Below are positions 1-13,610 of a DNA stretch of 37,500 bases, piece by piece (positions within the stretch are counted from its first letter, which is position 1; each line of letters begins with the position of its first letter). The translations under genes were made by a program, and so were the position numbers. Location: the NCBI GenBank assembly GCA_015478945.1, contig JABUQX010124175.1:12501-50000 (forward strand). The letters run 5' to 3'. The notes beneath the pieces are model-generated. The model was not told where the DNA came from. It saw only the letters and a list, made by a program, of their open reading frames with translations, and did not search any database. The stretch is from Trachelipus rathkii. Lineage: Eukaryota; Arthropoda; Malacostraca; Isopoda; Trachelipodidae.

Positions 1-125
1 ACTCTATCCTCCTCAATCCTGTGGTACGTCATCTAACCTACCTTACCTCCTCAATCAAATATTTAATATATATATCTATACAGCCATTCCTCCATCCCTA
101 TACCTTCCTTCTGCAACATTTCCAT
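1..125. other. AT-rich, G-poor leader without gene
   Basis: Mostly C, T and A with very little G, like the stretches at 3.7-5.4 kb and 6.5-6.9 kb. The phrase CAGCCATTCCT occurs here and again near 5150. No coding frame or RNA gene is visible. Confidence 0.5.
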
Positions 126-509
126 TCTATCACATATATATATAATAATATATATTATATATATATATATAATAATATATTATAATATATATATATATAA
201 TATATATATACATTCCAGACTTAATGACTTATATTATATATATATATATTATAATATATATAATATATATATATAATATTATTATATATAATATAATTAA
301 TTTCACTTACTCTCACTACAAACTTGATTAAATCTTTTATATTATATAAAATTATATATATTTATATATATAAGTATATATATAATTAAATATAAATTAG
401 TAATATATTAATATATTATATATATTATAATAATAATATTATTAATATTATATATAATTATATATGAATTATATATATATATATTAATATATATATTATA
501 TATTATAAT

Positions 510-543
<34 letters not shown>

Positions 544-1213
544 CATATAATTTATATTATACTATATATTTAATATATATATATATATTATAATATATAT
601 ATATTTATCATATTAATACAATAGATATATTATTAATATATAATATCAGGCGTACGAGCTCGTTATAATAAAATATTGGTGTAAGTTTGCATATATTTTT
701 GCATTTAGCATTATTTACTCACACACACACACTCATACTCATTATATATATAAATATATATACTGTAATATATATATATATAGTGTATATTCATATATAT
801 ATTTAATATAGTATATTAATTATATATTATATATATAATATTAATTAATATATATTTAATATATAAATTAATATATATATATAATATAATTATATTTATA
901 ATATTATATATATATATTATTATATTAATATATATATATATTATATACAATATATATATTATATATATATATTAATATAAATATATTAAATTAATATTAT
1001 ATACTATTTAATATCATATATAATAATATCATATACTTATATATATATATATATATTATATTAATATATATATATATATATATTTATTAATATATATATA
1101 TAATATATATATATATTAATAAATATATATCTATTATATATATTATATATATTAATATTATATATTATATATATATATATATATAATAATTATATTAATA
1201 TATTAAATATTAC

Positions 1214-1247
<34 letters not shown>

Positions 1248-1379
1248 TTTATTATATAATAATATAATAATATTAATATTAATATATATATAGTATTATA
1301 ATATATATTATAATTATTTAATATATTATATTATATATAAATATAATTATTATATAATTATTATATATAATATATTATT
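126..1379. repeat. TA-dinucleotide array, imperfect
   Basis: More than a kilobase of TA/AT steps with irregular TAA, TTA and ATTA interruptions, so it is a decayed or indel-rich (TA)n array rather than a perfect one. It is interrupted at about 645-750 by a short complex island holding the palindrome ACGAGCTCGT (654-663) and a short (CA)n tract near 719-732. No coding potential. Confidence 0.9.
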
Positions 1380-2330
1380 GTGTGTATATTAAGTTGTGTA
1401 CGCGTGATGTGTCTCGATGTGTATAGGTTATTGATATCAGAAAATAAGTAGAGCTTTATTGGATTGAAACCGTTAAAGCTAATTTAATGTAAGAATAAAT
1501 AATTTTAATAATATTATAACATTATTTATGAAATAATATGATATATTAGTATAACTTTACCATTTATCAAATTTATTTTAATAAGAAATACGCTCTATTC
1601 TATATCTTTTGATTCAGTACATATAATTTATCAATCATTATTATTATTTCAAATACTTTATGTATGCCCATTAATAAATGTTACTTTCTCGTATCGGATA
1701 TATAATTAAATATACATTGCTATGTAGCAGGATAAAGATTCATATACACAAGTTGGGGACTCTGCATGGACTGGGCTCTATACAGTAATAGTTAAAGTTT
1801 TTATATGCGCTATTTTAAGTAAAGTGAATAACTCAGACTGCATCGTGACTTTGGACGTGTCATCGGAATATAGGTATTATTATAAGCATTATATTCACAA
1901 TAGTTTCACACTTTTTATATCACTCACTCACTATAAGTATGGCTTCAAGTGATTTCTGTAAATGAAATCGAATTAAAGTTATTATTGAGACTACCTAGAA
2001 CTATATAATAGATAACGAATTATCTTCCTAGAGTATACTATAATTATATATAGATAGTTATATCTCAGTTTTAAAGTACATTAATGACAAGTGTAAAAGT
2101 GTTAACATTTACAGGTATTATATATTATTCATTTTACATTCTTTATTCATCAGGATAAGAATATATAACGTGGCAACATAATTAAATTTGTCCTTGAGTA
2201 AATGCAAATACTATCTTTTTATCATGAAAATAATTTTGATAGAGATTAGATTTGATAGATGGGTGATTATTATTTGGTTATCTATATGATGTGTAGTTAG
2301 TATGGGATTTGATAAAGCTCAACATCTGGA
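1380..2330. other. AT-rich intergenic DNA, nothing recognised
   Basis: Non-repetitive AT-rich sequence with stops in all frames. I see no gene, RNA or transposon end. Confidence 0.5.
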
Positions 2331-3720
2331 TTACCGCTTGGAAGTCTAGGGGTTGAGGTGTGCGGTGTAACTAGGGCCATGCTCACCTCATGGTGCGAGT
2401 GCATCTAATCGATTCGCCGCACTGGTGAGTCAACTATGGACTCGCGCTCGCTCCTCTGAGTTCTATATTAGGCAATCATTCACCTTCGCTCACCTCGGAT
2501 GCCAACACAGAGACGTGTACTGTACTCGCGACCGAAATGCTAATAAGAACACGTTTGCGTCTGACCATGGTAAGGAAGGTAGCTCCGTCTCGCTTTTCCT
2601 ACCGCCCATCCCTTTGGTACACCACCTTGTCACCTACGGATCTATAGTCTCGTTGTATTAGTCTGACCATTACTAGGCAGTCCTTGCCAATCGCTACACG
2701 TGTGTTGTGGTCTACCATGTGTTCACATGTACCTCATCGCTTACGCTGATGCACCTCCTCGGCTGCTCGCTGCAATACCAAAGAGCGTTTTTATTAACCA
2801 CGATTCTCACTGGCTTCACACTAAGCTCATTATACCATGTGTTTCACTCTAGAGAATGGGACCAATTCATTACGGCGGATGCTGTTTTAAGCAGTTGTCC
2901 GGTTCTCGAGCTACTTTTGCACACTCAACAACCTGAGGAATGAAACGTATTAGAGGGGTTGTGTGGTGATAGAGAAAAGGAGTACATCCAATATTGCCTA
3001 GCAGCAATATCAACGCCTATACGTACCGTACCATTCGACGACTCGCGTTTGTCATTGGCACTAAGAGTGTGATGATCGTAACCTCGCCTCTTTGGTTACA
3101 CCATCCGCGCATATGGCTTAAATACGTGGTGATGTGCTCTACGGAAACTCGACCGGCTCGGCGACGCATCCGCAAGAAATTAAGTTCCATAGCGCTATTG
3201 CAATGTCGGTCAAAGGAGATAGACGCATGGTCAGAGAGTACATCGTGACGTTACTGGTCTATGAGCGAGAGCAGAACGCCGTGTATACATAAACCGCGCG
3301 CTGGGTACATCGAAATTTCTGGCAGAAGATCATTATAGCTATTATGCTTGAGAGCTTTGACCTCGGGGTTTGACTATGGCGTTTTCCGCTTTCTCAGTTC
3401 GTGAGATGTAAACCTCCTCTCACGAACACTCAAAGGCCCTCATTCCTTGTCGACAGATGATTCTACTATAGTCTCACTATGTGAGGGTAACTGCCTCCTT
3501 CATAGACTAAGTCCCTCTCGAAAGCCCCTCAGGGTGGATCTTTTCTCTTCTAGATCACCTGCCACAAACTGCGCATTTCCTTAACAACTATTATGAGAAT
3601 ATAACAATGTGTGACGTCGTGTATAGTGCCATGTGCATTTTTTTTCGCATAATTCGCTCGTCATAATTCTTTCTATTACTTTTCTGTTCGTGCTCGCTGC
3701 TCGGGTTACACACCCTTAAC
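2330..3720. other. Balanced-composition island with short unrecognised ORFs
   Basis: Base composition is much less AT-rich than the surroundings. Three short plus-strand open stretches follow one another in different frames: 2425-2661, 2707-2943 and 2994-3248. The middle one (78 codons, beginning at GTG) is hydrophobic in its first half and contains S-S-L-Y-H; the third is rich in Arg and Ser. None matches a family I recognise. In unbiased DNA of this composition, ORFs of about 80 codons are expected by chance, and the minus strand also has open stretches. The island could be a decayed mobile element or a gene fragment without visible splice structure. Confidence 0.3.
2343..2425 (+). repeat. 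tRNA-like sequence, possible SINE head
   Basis: The segment has a box A-like stretch (AGTCTAGGGGTTG, 2343-2355) and a box B-like stretch (AATCGATTCGCC, 2407-2418) at a spacing seen in tRNA-derived SINEs. GTGCGGT (2360-2366) can pair with GCCGCAC (2416-2422), followed by TGG, like an acceptor stem. A proper T-stem cannot be drawn, so it is not a functional tRNA. It may be a decayed SINE head or a chance resemblance. Confidence 0.25.
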
Positions 3721-5370
3721 ACTCCTCATACTCCTTTGAGGATCACAAGGGATACATACCATTTCCCACTCAATCATTCATATATACACTACTCACTATT
3801 CAATTTACATAAATCACAATTAACTACTTTACTCTTTACACTGTGAATTATTTATTATTATAAGATCACCATTTAATTAAGTTCACACTAACTACACTCT
3901 CTCAAAACTCCCTACTACAATCAATAATAATTATAACATAAATAATAAATATATCTAGATCCCTTCCGGCTCACTGATTCTTATCTGCTCATACTTAAGG
4001 ATATATAAGCAGTATGATCTATAATCCTCGGTAATAACATGTAATCAATATATCTAATTAAGTATCACTATTCCGCTTTCTATCATATACCCTATATTAC
4101 CATTATTACATTCTACATACCTCTATATACGCCTTCACTCCACCTACTACCTATACTAACTATCAATTTACCTCTGCATATAACTCTACATGTACTCCCA
4201 TAAACTAAATATGAAATAGGGCAGTGCTTGAAGGCCTGTACTCATTTCGAACAATTGACGCTCTCCCATAACGCATTACATATCTCACACACCGTCAATA
4301 AACCAAACTTTACGAAGCGAACCCATTTCTCTTTTTATATATAAACGATTTTCCTTATAATTTCCAAATCAATCTTTCGAGTGCAGCATTCAACGCGCAC
4401 TTCGTCAACGACAACGTATTTTCTCCTCACCTATTCTTAAGTTCTCAATTGATTAAAAAAGTCATCTATATATACCAATACTTTCTCTCTTCAAATATTT
4501 TACTCCCGCTCTCACGCTATCCCGATGAGATACGTTAAGGAACAGATATGTCTATTTTCTCACTCTCATCTGCAACAACGCGAGGAAAACTCGAAGCACT
4601 CTAGTATACACTCACCTCGCATATTATTCCTCTATCATATGCTTCTCTAAATATCTAATAAATAAATAACATTACCTATACATTATTAATTCTCACCTTT
4701 CACTCATCTTCAATACTTTTTACTCACTCACACACATAAGGTCAATCTTTAGTGTGGTAACTAACTTGGTCTCCAACACACTCATCTATATTACCCTCTA
4801 CCTAAAAATATCCTCCTTGTTCTTCCCTATATTTCATCTACCCTTCATGATTAAATAACCTATTCACTTAATACTCACTCTCAATCAGTATTCCTTTTAT
4901 ATACTACGTACACTTTCCCTACCACACTTAAAAGACGATATATACCTATATCTATATATATTTATATCAATAAAAATATATCTATATCTATAATATATAT
5001 ATATCACCTTTTCCCCTTATACTATACAGGGGAATATACTAATAACTATTAATCCATCTCCTTCTCTATACAGAACTCGCTCCTCTAGTGTAGTCTCATA
5101 CTCACCATATCCTTACCAACCATTAATATATGTTATATAACTACTTATGCAGCCATTCCTTATACCATCTTATTCACCTAATATATACTCATTATATTAT
5201 ATATCATGCATACATTTTACCATATCTCACTAACTACTTAATCCAGACCTCTGACGGACTTCCTCACTTTTTTTTCCTATTTATTCACGCCTAATATAAT
5301 TATATTCATTTACATTTTAGTTAATTTCATTCTCCCCCTCCCTTACCCTAATACACTTCGTTTCGCGATC
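3720..5370. other. G-poor, pyrimidine-rich stretch
   Basis: The plus strand is dominated by A, T and C with few G, giving repeated CTCAC, CCTAC and TCATC words; the minus strand is therefore G/A-rich. No open frame of note lies on either strand, and translating the G/A strand by eye gave no recognisable domain. The asymmetry is clear; its cause is not. Confidence 0.6.
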
Positions 5371-6456
5371 CTCACAATCTCTAATGCGGTGTGGTGTGCT
5401 AGGTGTTGACTAGCCAAGAATTGCATTAACAGCACGCAGGAACCGCACACCGTTCACATTTAGATACAAAGTAGGTAGTTGGCTCCGATCGTAAGAAAAG
5501 GTAAATGAGAGACATCACATCGAACAACGCTCACTGTTCGTTGCAACTGTGTCGCTTGGTATTTCCTCCATCGTTCGGCAGTGATGATGAAGATAGTACT
5601 CAGCTCAGCTCTCTGGCTCCTACGACAACTCCGGATGTACTACCGCCTGGTAGAGTGTCGTCTCGCTGAAACAAGACCTCCGGCTCTCTGGCCGTGATTC
5701 TTGATATTAATTGTGAACGTGCGCATGTTGATACCAGTGTCGCGTTGAACTTGTACTAATGTCTGAAGGCCAGACGACAGATTTTCGAGATTATATGGTC
5801 GAGTGTCTTGCAGCACAGATGCGATGCCATTTGTATTCTGGAGAGGCATGGCGCAGGTTTTGTCATGTGCGGGTTTGTTCGCTTCGCGCTTTCCACCTGT
5901 GCCTCGCGGTACTCGAACCACTCTACGGTCACCTTCTTTTGGCGTCCGCACTCTTCTACCACATCATGTGAGCTGTACCGTTCGCTCCTTTCGCTCCCCA
6001 TCAGCACTATACTTTCTCCCCTACTTCCGCAACCATTTTCACAGTCTATCAGTACTGGCCTTGTTTGCGCACTCTCTCTTCTTGTCACCTCGCTCAGACC
6101 GCAGCTCTCGCCTAATTAATGGTACAGAGGGGGCGGTAAGGGCTGGGCTTTCTTCTTCCGATCACGTTTGTCCTATGTTCTTCTCCACTCCTATTTCACT
6201 CGCGTCTCCTTTCTGGTCTCGTCTTTCCCGCCGCATGCTTGTTTATCGATTGTCATCAGCTTTCACCACATACGCCTTCCAGCCTCTTCACATACTGGGA
6301 GCCTCTCTAAATCTCTTCAACTCAGTCTTCGCGCGGCCAAATCGCACGGAGGTGAGAAACAGACCATCCAGCAATTCCCAAGTGCCATACAGCATCACGG
6401 TTTACTCCATCCTGTCCTCCAATACCTCTCGCTATAAACTCCTCACTCACTCTTAA
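5370..6456. other. Balanced-composition island with overlapping long ORFs, unrecognised
   Basis: About 1.1 kb of mixed composition between two G-poor stretches. The plus strand is open for 217 codons (5803-6456), giving a Ser-, Arg- and Leu-rich product with no recognised motif. The minus strand is open in two overlapping frames (5640-5951, 103 codons; 5756-6088, 110 codons), both polar. Opposite-strand open frames of similar quality usually mean stop-poor composition rather than genes. If one strand codes, the minus strand gives the more protein-like residue mix, but I recognise no family. Because the plus strand is pyrimidine-rich, the G/A-rich minus strand could be the sense strand of an old retroelement; this is inference. 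Confidence 0.3.
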
Positions 6457-6935
6457 CATAATCTAATCTCTCACTCTACCAATATATTTTTCTAACATAC
6501 CTTTATCACTCCACTCTCTCTTTTTCTATCCTCACGTCCTTTATCCCTCACCGTTCACCTCTGTCCAGTCTATATATACTCAATACCTTATCCTGAGCAA
6601 TAATCACTCAATAAATATAGTTAGATATATCGGATAGAATATCTATACCCCTCCTTCACGCTCACCTTACTAATAACATCATTAATCAATTCTAATAATT
6701 CTATCACTCTATTCATTTATTTACCTCAATTTACTCACATATAAATCAACACTAATAATTAGTTATCTATATGCCACTCTAATATGAGCTCCAACATCCG
6801 GTGATAACACATTTTCTGAAAATCAAATTCACATTAAATGATACATAATGCTCGTGAGATATTCGTGTAAAATATTAGTGGTCGTGGATGCCACAGTACT
6901 CATGTCACTCAAGCGTAGGCTCAGGTGCATCCACA
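6457..6935. other. G-poor stretch, no gene
   Basis: It continues the C/T/A-rich composition seen upstream of the 5.4-6.5 kb island. No gene or repeat unit is recognised. Confidence 0.5.
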
Positions 6936-7275
6936 GATATATAATAATAAAATATATATTATATATTAATATATAATATAAATATATTTATCAATACTCA
7001 CTAACGTATAAAATCTATATAATATATATATATTAATATAATATAATTTATATATATTATATATATATATAATATATATTAATATTAATGTTATATATAT
7101 ATATATATAATATATATATATTAATATATTATTATATATATATATAATATTTAATATATTATATATTATATATAATTATTAATATTATTAATATATATAA
7201 TTATATATATATATATATATACTTATATATAATATATATTATTATTATATCATAATAATATATATTAATTATAAT
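6936..7275. repeat. TA-dinucleotide array, imperfect
   Basis: Irregular TA/TAA tract of about 340 bp, similar in texture to the array near the window start. Confidence 0.9.
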
Positions 7276-9625
7276 GTTACTCCTAAATTACGGAAATGGA
7301 AGAATATTGATTATATTTGTTTCTTTTTTATTTTAATTGTAAAAATGCAAACTTACAAATATTAAAATATGAATTTTAAATATAGCATATAATAAGCGGT
7401 TTGAATTTAGTAACACGTTTAATATATAATAGTGTATATATTACGTTAACTGTAAATCTAGATATTTAAGGAAAAGAGGGTTTCCCTTTATTTGTCGACT
7501 CCTTAAATAGATGAAATCTCAAATGTGGGTGATAAATATTATATAAGGCTTAAAAAAAACTGTACTTAAAGTTTTTTATTGTTATCTAACAATGATTTAT
7601 ATATATAATAATTTTGTTAATGATCTATAACATACTATGGACTTAATATGATTGGGACTCATTGTGTTGCAATTAGTATAGACCTACCCGCATTTCAGAA
7701 AATGTATATATACTGTATATTAATATTGTACTCTAACATGTCAAGAAGAGTTAGTGCATGTTAGATGTCCTTGGATGGTATCTCGTCCTCTTAAAGATGT
7801 ATCTTTATCGAATGAATTGATTGATTTTTATAAAATCATTATTAAAATTATAGATTTAACAATATTAATTACTTTTATAGTTTTTAATATTTAAATATAT
7901 TAGTTTATAATAATTAATGTTAAGTATAGTTTATAATATTAAATGTAGTTATAAACATAAATAGACAGTCAAGCGTTCAAATGAGGCTTATAGATGCATA
8001 GATGATAGAATTAATTATATAATTCCTTGATTACAGATAATCCGTACGAAATATTATTAAATTTATAAAAGTTGATTATCAAAATTACTGTTGATGATTA
8101 AAGCTGATTGCCCAGAATAATCTTAAAGTGGAAATAGGATTATATAATGGAATAATTGATCTTCGGATAATATAATGAAGAATTGATTTAGAATCTTTTA
8201 TACAATCAAAATATAAAAATAAAATAAAAAATTGCTTTTTTTAATGTTTTAATCGAGTATTAAAGTTTTTTGGATATTTATATAAATAAAGTACAATAAA
8301 ACCTAATAAGTCAAAATGTATCCTAAATTAAAACCAATTTTTTTACCATTAGGACTAACACAACTGTATATTTTTTAACTCACCTTTGTTTTAGGGTTCT
8401 AGTATGGGATTGTACAAGCTACGGGTCCAAGATTTCAGAAAAAATTCTATTTACACGCATTAAAATAAGTCTTATAAATAGCATTACAGGTGCTCAATCA
8501 TCACGGAATATAATGTATCATAAATATAAAAAAAAAGTTTATATTCCGCTTTAGGGCCATTGAAAAGCTGATTTTTTCTTATAAAAAATGTTCAAACGTT
8601 TATGTTTTAAATATGCTTAGCATTAAGAAAATAATTGCAAGAAACGTAAAAATTAATTTTTAAAAAAGATGAAAATAAAATATTATAGAACGTAACAATA
8701 AATTTGAACAACTTAATCATATTTTTTTAATTTTGAAGAGCTTTGAATAAAAATATTCTGTTAAATTTACGATAAACGATAACTTAAGAGATAACAAATC
8801 TTAATATAACTATACTAATTATTAGGGTATATATATATTATTATATAATTTTATCGGTTTAATTAATTAAATAGGATCATTTTTCCATATCATACTAGGG
8901 TGGCTAACTTTCCTCCATAATATATTCACTCCACGTACCCCTCGACCCATATTGAAATATTTATATATCTATATATATATATATATATAAATCTCATATA
9001 ACTATTTTTATTTTGCAGTTTAATCGTAGGGCAAAAATGTATACATTCCAATACTTTTTTCCATTTACCGTAGATTGTTGTTAAGGAATTTAATTATACA
9101 GTACAAATATACTGTATCCCAAAAACCTTCTCAAAAGAAACTCAATAAACTCAAAGAATACTAATATACCAAAATAACAAAAAAATAGATACTAAACTAA
9201 ATAGTACTATATAAAAGCCAAATGTTATATAATATTAAGTACTGAGTAACAGGCACCAATAACTCTAAAAAATAATAAACTATAAAACTACATAAGTATT
9301 AAAGCTGAGACATAGTAAAAGAAATTTTTTAGTAAGTTTCACACACAAAACTATATCTTATCAAGACTTTCATCTAAAACCCGTAAATCCTTAAATTAAT
9401 GTGATAAAACTCTCTAGCTAAGTCACAGTACAAAATTAAATTGTACTTTCTCAAATTTACAGAACGGTCACTTAGTAGGAACTCATAAATTTATGTGTTT
9501 TTGACGTTTGATATTCTTCTACCAATAGATTATTATTCGGTATTAATTTTTTAGCCCGTTAGATATTAAGAAGTACAGTACCTAATCGAATATATTTATA
9601 ATATAACCTATTTTAATTATATCTT
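7276..9625. other. AT-rich DNA, nothing recognised
   Basis: Non-repetitive AT-rich sequence, apart from a short TA tract near 8965-8990. All frames are stop-dense. I see no transposon protein motif or RNA gene. Confidence 0.5.
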
Positions 9626-9724
9626 AGCATGGTTTATTATATATATTATATATATATTATATATATATATATATATTAATATTATATATATATATATTAA
9701 TTATATAATATTATATATATATTA

Positions 9725-9766
<42 letters not shown>

Positions 9767-9900
9767 TATAAATATAATATATAATATATAATAATTAAAA
9801 TATATTTTTTAACATCGCAATAGCTCAGGTATAGAAGAATATTAAATATAATTATATATTATATATATATATAATATTAAATATATTAATATTTATATAA
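9626..9900. repeat. TA-dinucleotide array
   Basis: TA-rich tract with a short non-TA interruption near 9800-9840. Confidence 0.85.
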
Positions 9901-12900
9901 CTAGTGATCTCACTTATTATTATTTATTGAAATATATGAAAATTAGTTTATATTTTATTATATCTTACTCACCATTACTCAAATTCAGGATACCATCTAT
10001 TTAGGGTATAAAACCTCCCTATATCACATAAAAATTTCAGACATTCTGATATAATGTTTAGAGGGTATGTTATACTCCAGCCATCCACAAGATTGGCTCA
10101 GTGTCAGTGGTATGAAGTATATGAACTCTGTGAGTGAGGTTGAGTAGTCAGCTTGTAGAGCTTACCAATTTTAGTGCTACTTAATAATGTTTTATTCTAT
10201 ATATAAAATCGAGAGAAGTTTCATTCTAATTTTATTTTACACTAGTAGTTCACTCTCCTCTAAACCTGATACACGTGCTTAAATATCCGGAATAGTCACT
10301 ATTAAAATTTGATTTATGGTTTCAACATATCACTTACAAAATTTCAAACTTTTTTATATAATATTCTCGAATATTATTTAGTTATACGGTGTTTGAGTGT
10401 GTTTCAATAATAAATCAATCTTTTTCTCTTTACAGGTATAATATTATATTTATATATTGTATATTTTATTTAATTTATAGCTGCCTTATTAATATATAGT
10501 TATTAACTAGAGACAAAAGGCTCATGATAAGGCGAATCTGTTTAATACTATATACGTAGTAATAAGATAATTAACTTTATTATCATTAGATTTCATTGTC
10601 AAGTAAATTATTATCATTGGTAGGTAAAGCTACCAATCCAATCTGTAGACATGTACTTTAAGTGAGTGTGATTTCTTATAGTATAGCGTTCTAATTGTAT
10701 TGATAGAAAAAGTAAGACGTATTACGAACGAATAATTACTGCAACAAAGACTTAATCAGAGATCTTAATTTAGCTCCTTATTTTATGTGGTTAATGTATA
10801 AATAGGTAACTGAATTCCATGTAATAGTGACCCGAAACATCATATGCCTATAATATATAAAAGCTAAACTTGTAATCACTCATTTTATTTCATAAACTTG
10901 AAAGTATCTGAAATCAGTCCTTAATATAGAAAAATCGACGCTAACTCTACAAGCGCAAGATAAAGATATAAAGAAGAAATACATTTGTGGATAATTTGGA
11001 TAATTTGCAGCCATTTTGACATATCTCATGCTACAATATATATATATATAGTCGACTCACTAAGTAATATATTCTTCAAGAAGACAAAGAATTTCTTCAC
11101 CTTGAGCTAATAGTCGTAGAAGAAAGGAAAATAGGCGTTGAGAACCTTTAGGATCTTAGTGGTAATAAGTAACTATATCTGTTGCAAAAGTAAAGAGTAC
11201 GAATTATGGTACACAAAAGGTATAAAAATAGAATGATAGTAACATGCGTAAGAAAAGGAGTTAAGATGTATGGATAATGCGATATGTACATCTAAACTTC
11301 TAAAGATAAAGGTTATTCTTGCATTATATCTTCTTAGAGTTTCAAGCTAATGAATAAATAGAGTGGAAACAATGCAGGAACAGTAGTAGATAAGTAAGCC
11401 TACTATTCTATGAAAATTATATCTTGATGAAGTGGGAAGAACCTATTACACCTATCATAAAGTACGTTATCTAAAGAGCTAAACGTAATATATAGTTATA
11501 TATACACCTTCTCTATTGCAGCTGCAACTTGATCTATGATACTAAGGCGTAATCAGATAATAAGATAATAAGCCTACAAATTGTAATCTAGTAATACTGT
11601 ATATAACCTATATACGTCTAATATTATTAGCCTTAGGGCATGATCCACATCATCTACGCGATCACAGTAATAATCAAACTATATAGCTATTACTAGGTAT
11701 TCAAGACTCAATATATAGATATAGAATAAGTAAGCCAAATTTATGCTCGACAAATTAAAAAAGATAGTTTAGTTTCACATGCAAAATGAACGCTACTTAT
11801 ACAGATTCCTGGGATGGGAAGCTCACTGTTATTGAACAGTATCTGACATCGAAAGTAAACATGTTGTGATCGTGCCTTCCATTTCATCCGTATTCATGGC
11901 TCAGAATTAATTAATAACTTCTTGTATGTTACCCTAAGCTTATAATCTAATACTGAGAAATAGTGTATGATAAATTAGTAGCACATAAAGCCCATGTATT
12001 AAATATATTTTGATGCTACAAATACTAAGATAGTGAGGAGTATGGTTAGAACAGTGTGTACTAAGCAATATGTGCTTTTGAATATCAACAACTGCTTAGC
12101 AACACAGGACGTCGAAGTGGTGGCAATGTGTTTTTATTTGGTAACTATAAAGATAACTTGGCAGCGGTTGCTAAGTATATATCTTGACTTTGCCGTCATC
12201 ATATATTAATTATATATAGGAACTTATAATATGTTTTTTATCAGCAGCTTTTCACATATCGAGATCTCACCTATGAGGAGAAAGCTCTGGACTGAAGTTT
12301 GCTTTATTCAAGACGTAATTCAAGCTCACGTAATAGGAATCTTAATAAATCTTAACATCTTTTGAGCAGGATAAATTAGCCGAAGTATAGTGTCTGTATA
12401 GACTATGTTGATTATACAGTAAGATATGTATTCGACAACTGAAATAACTGTATAAGTTTGCAAACCAATTATAAAATTATGCTCACAGAACATACAACCT
12501 CGTGTAATTATTATACTATTGTACAGTACTTGTTTTGAGAGTCTTTTCAATTTTTAGTTTCTTTGAGAATGCTGCTCACACCTGGTGGTGTATAAAATAT
12601 ATTCAGGGCCTACCAAGGTAACTGGTGCATTCACTGCTAAACGTTTGGATGAGTTACATATTATCTCCTAGTTATTACTTTCAAAATTTTTAATTATAGT
12701 TTATTCAAGGTAAAGCAGTTATTCAAACTCACAGTCAATGAGTGATAGAGTAAATGAGGTACTTCACTCACAAGGAGCTATGCATTTTTTGAGTATATCA
12801 CTTAATAGTTAATATATTGAGGCTTAGGTATAATATACTTGACTATACCTAGTTTAGGCATACAAAGAAGCTCCTCGACGTTGTTAATATTATGTACTTT

Positions 12901-13540
12901 TTTAACAAAGTCCCTGCTTCAGCTACCCAATGCAGAAATTTCCAAAGCTACACATCAAACAAACTGTTAAAGCATTTCTGGTATTTGTCTGAGGAGCTAG
13001 TGGCCGCTATTACTCTAGATTTTATCTTTTAGATGACTGCTGTAACCTCCTGAAGTAAGTCAAAAGCGCAATGATTTGGCATAGCTTCTAAATGTGAAGA
13101 TGATATGAGGATGGAACCTATCTGAATAAGACCTTGAGTATCAGGCTTTCTTTCATATAAATAGAATAAAAAACCCTGGAAGATTTATATCAGTTGCGAG
13201 AAAAACTATGTCTTCCCCTGTTCAACCCTTATATTTTTCTATATTACTGGACTAATAGCTTTTCTAAAATGAAGATCTACGGTGTTTGATATAGAATAGA
13301 GGGTTTCCAAATTATTATCAACTATAATTATAAAATAGATAGCTTGGAACGAGTAATTATATGATAATGCAGAACGTGCAAAGTTGCACTTATTAAATAA
13401 GTTCGTCACTAACCGACTCTCATTGAACGATAAAGATGAGTAGCAATATTACATATTCCTATATTGCAAGTATGTACACTGAGCATATGTCAACGTGGTC
13501 TTACCCTAAGATGTTTCGTAAAAAGGAACCCTCTCATTCA
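9901..13540. other. AT-rich non-repetitive DNA, nothing recognised
   Basis: About 3.6 kb of AT-rich DNA with few repeats. The only open frame of any length is a 74-codon minus-strand reading at 12326-12550 with low-complexity hydrophobic content and no family signature. A small inverted repeat pairs GCTTAGCAAC (12094-12103) with GTTGCTAAG (12167-12175). I searched by eye for RT, integrase and transposase motifs and found none. Confidence 0.5.
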
Positions 13541-13610
13541 ATATACTATATATATATATATATATATATATTGTAGTTATATATTATATTTATATTTTTA
13601 TATATATACC
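13541..13610. repeat. Short TA array
   Basis: TA tract of about 70 bp. Confidence 0.85.

Noticed and set aside
2707..2943. Resemblance of the S-S-L-Y-H and following Asp pattern to multipass membrane proteins (PAQR/TMEM8-like)
   Set aside because: Only a few residues match, the start is GTG, and no further membrane segments follow in any frame.
10900..12350. Possible copia-like retrotransposon remnant
   Set aside because: Translating the plus strand by eye gave no integrase, RT or RNase H motif in order; the stops are dense.
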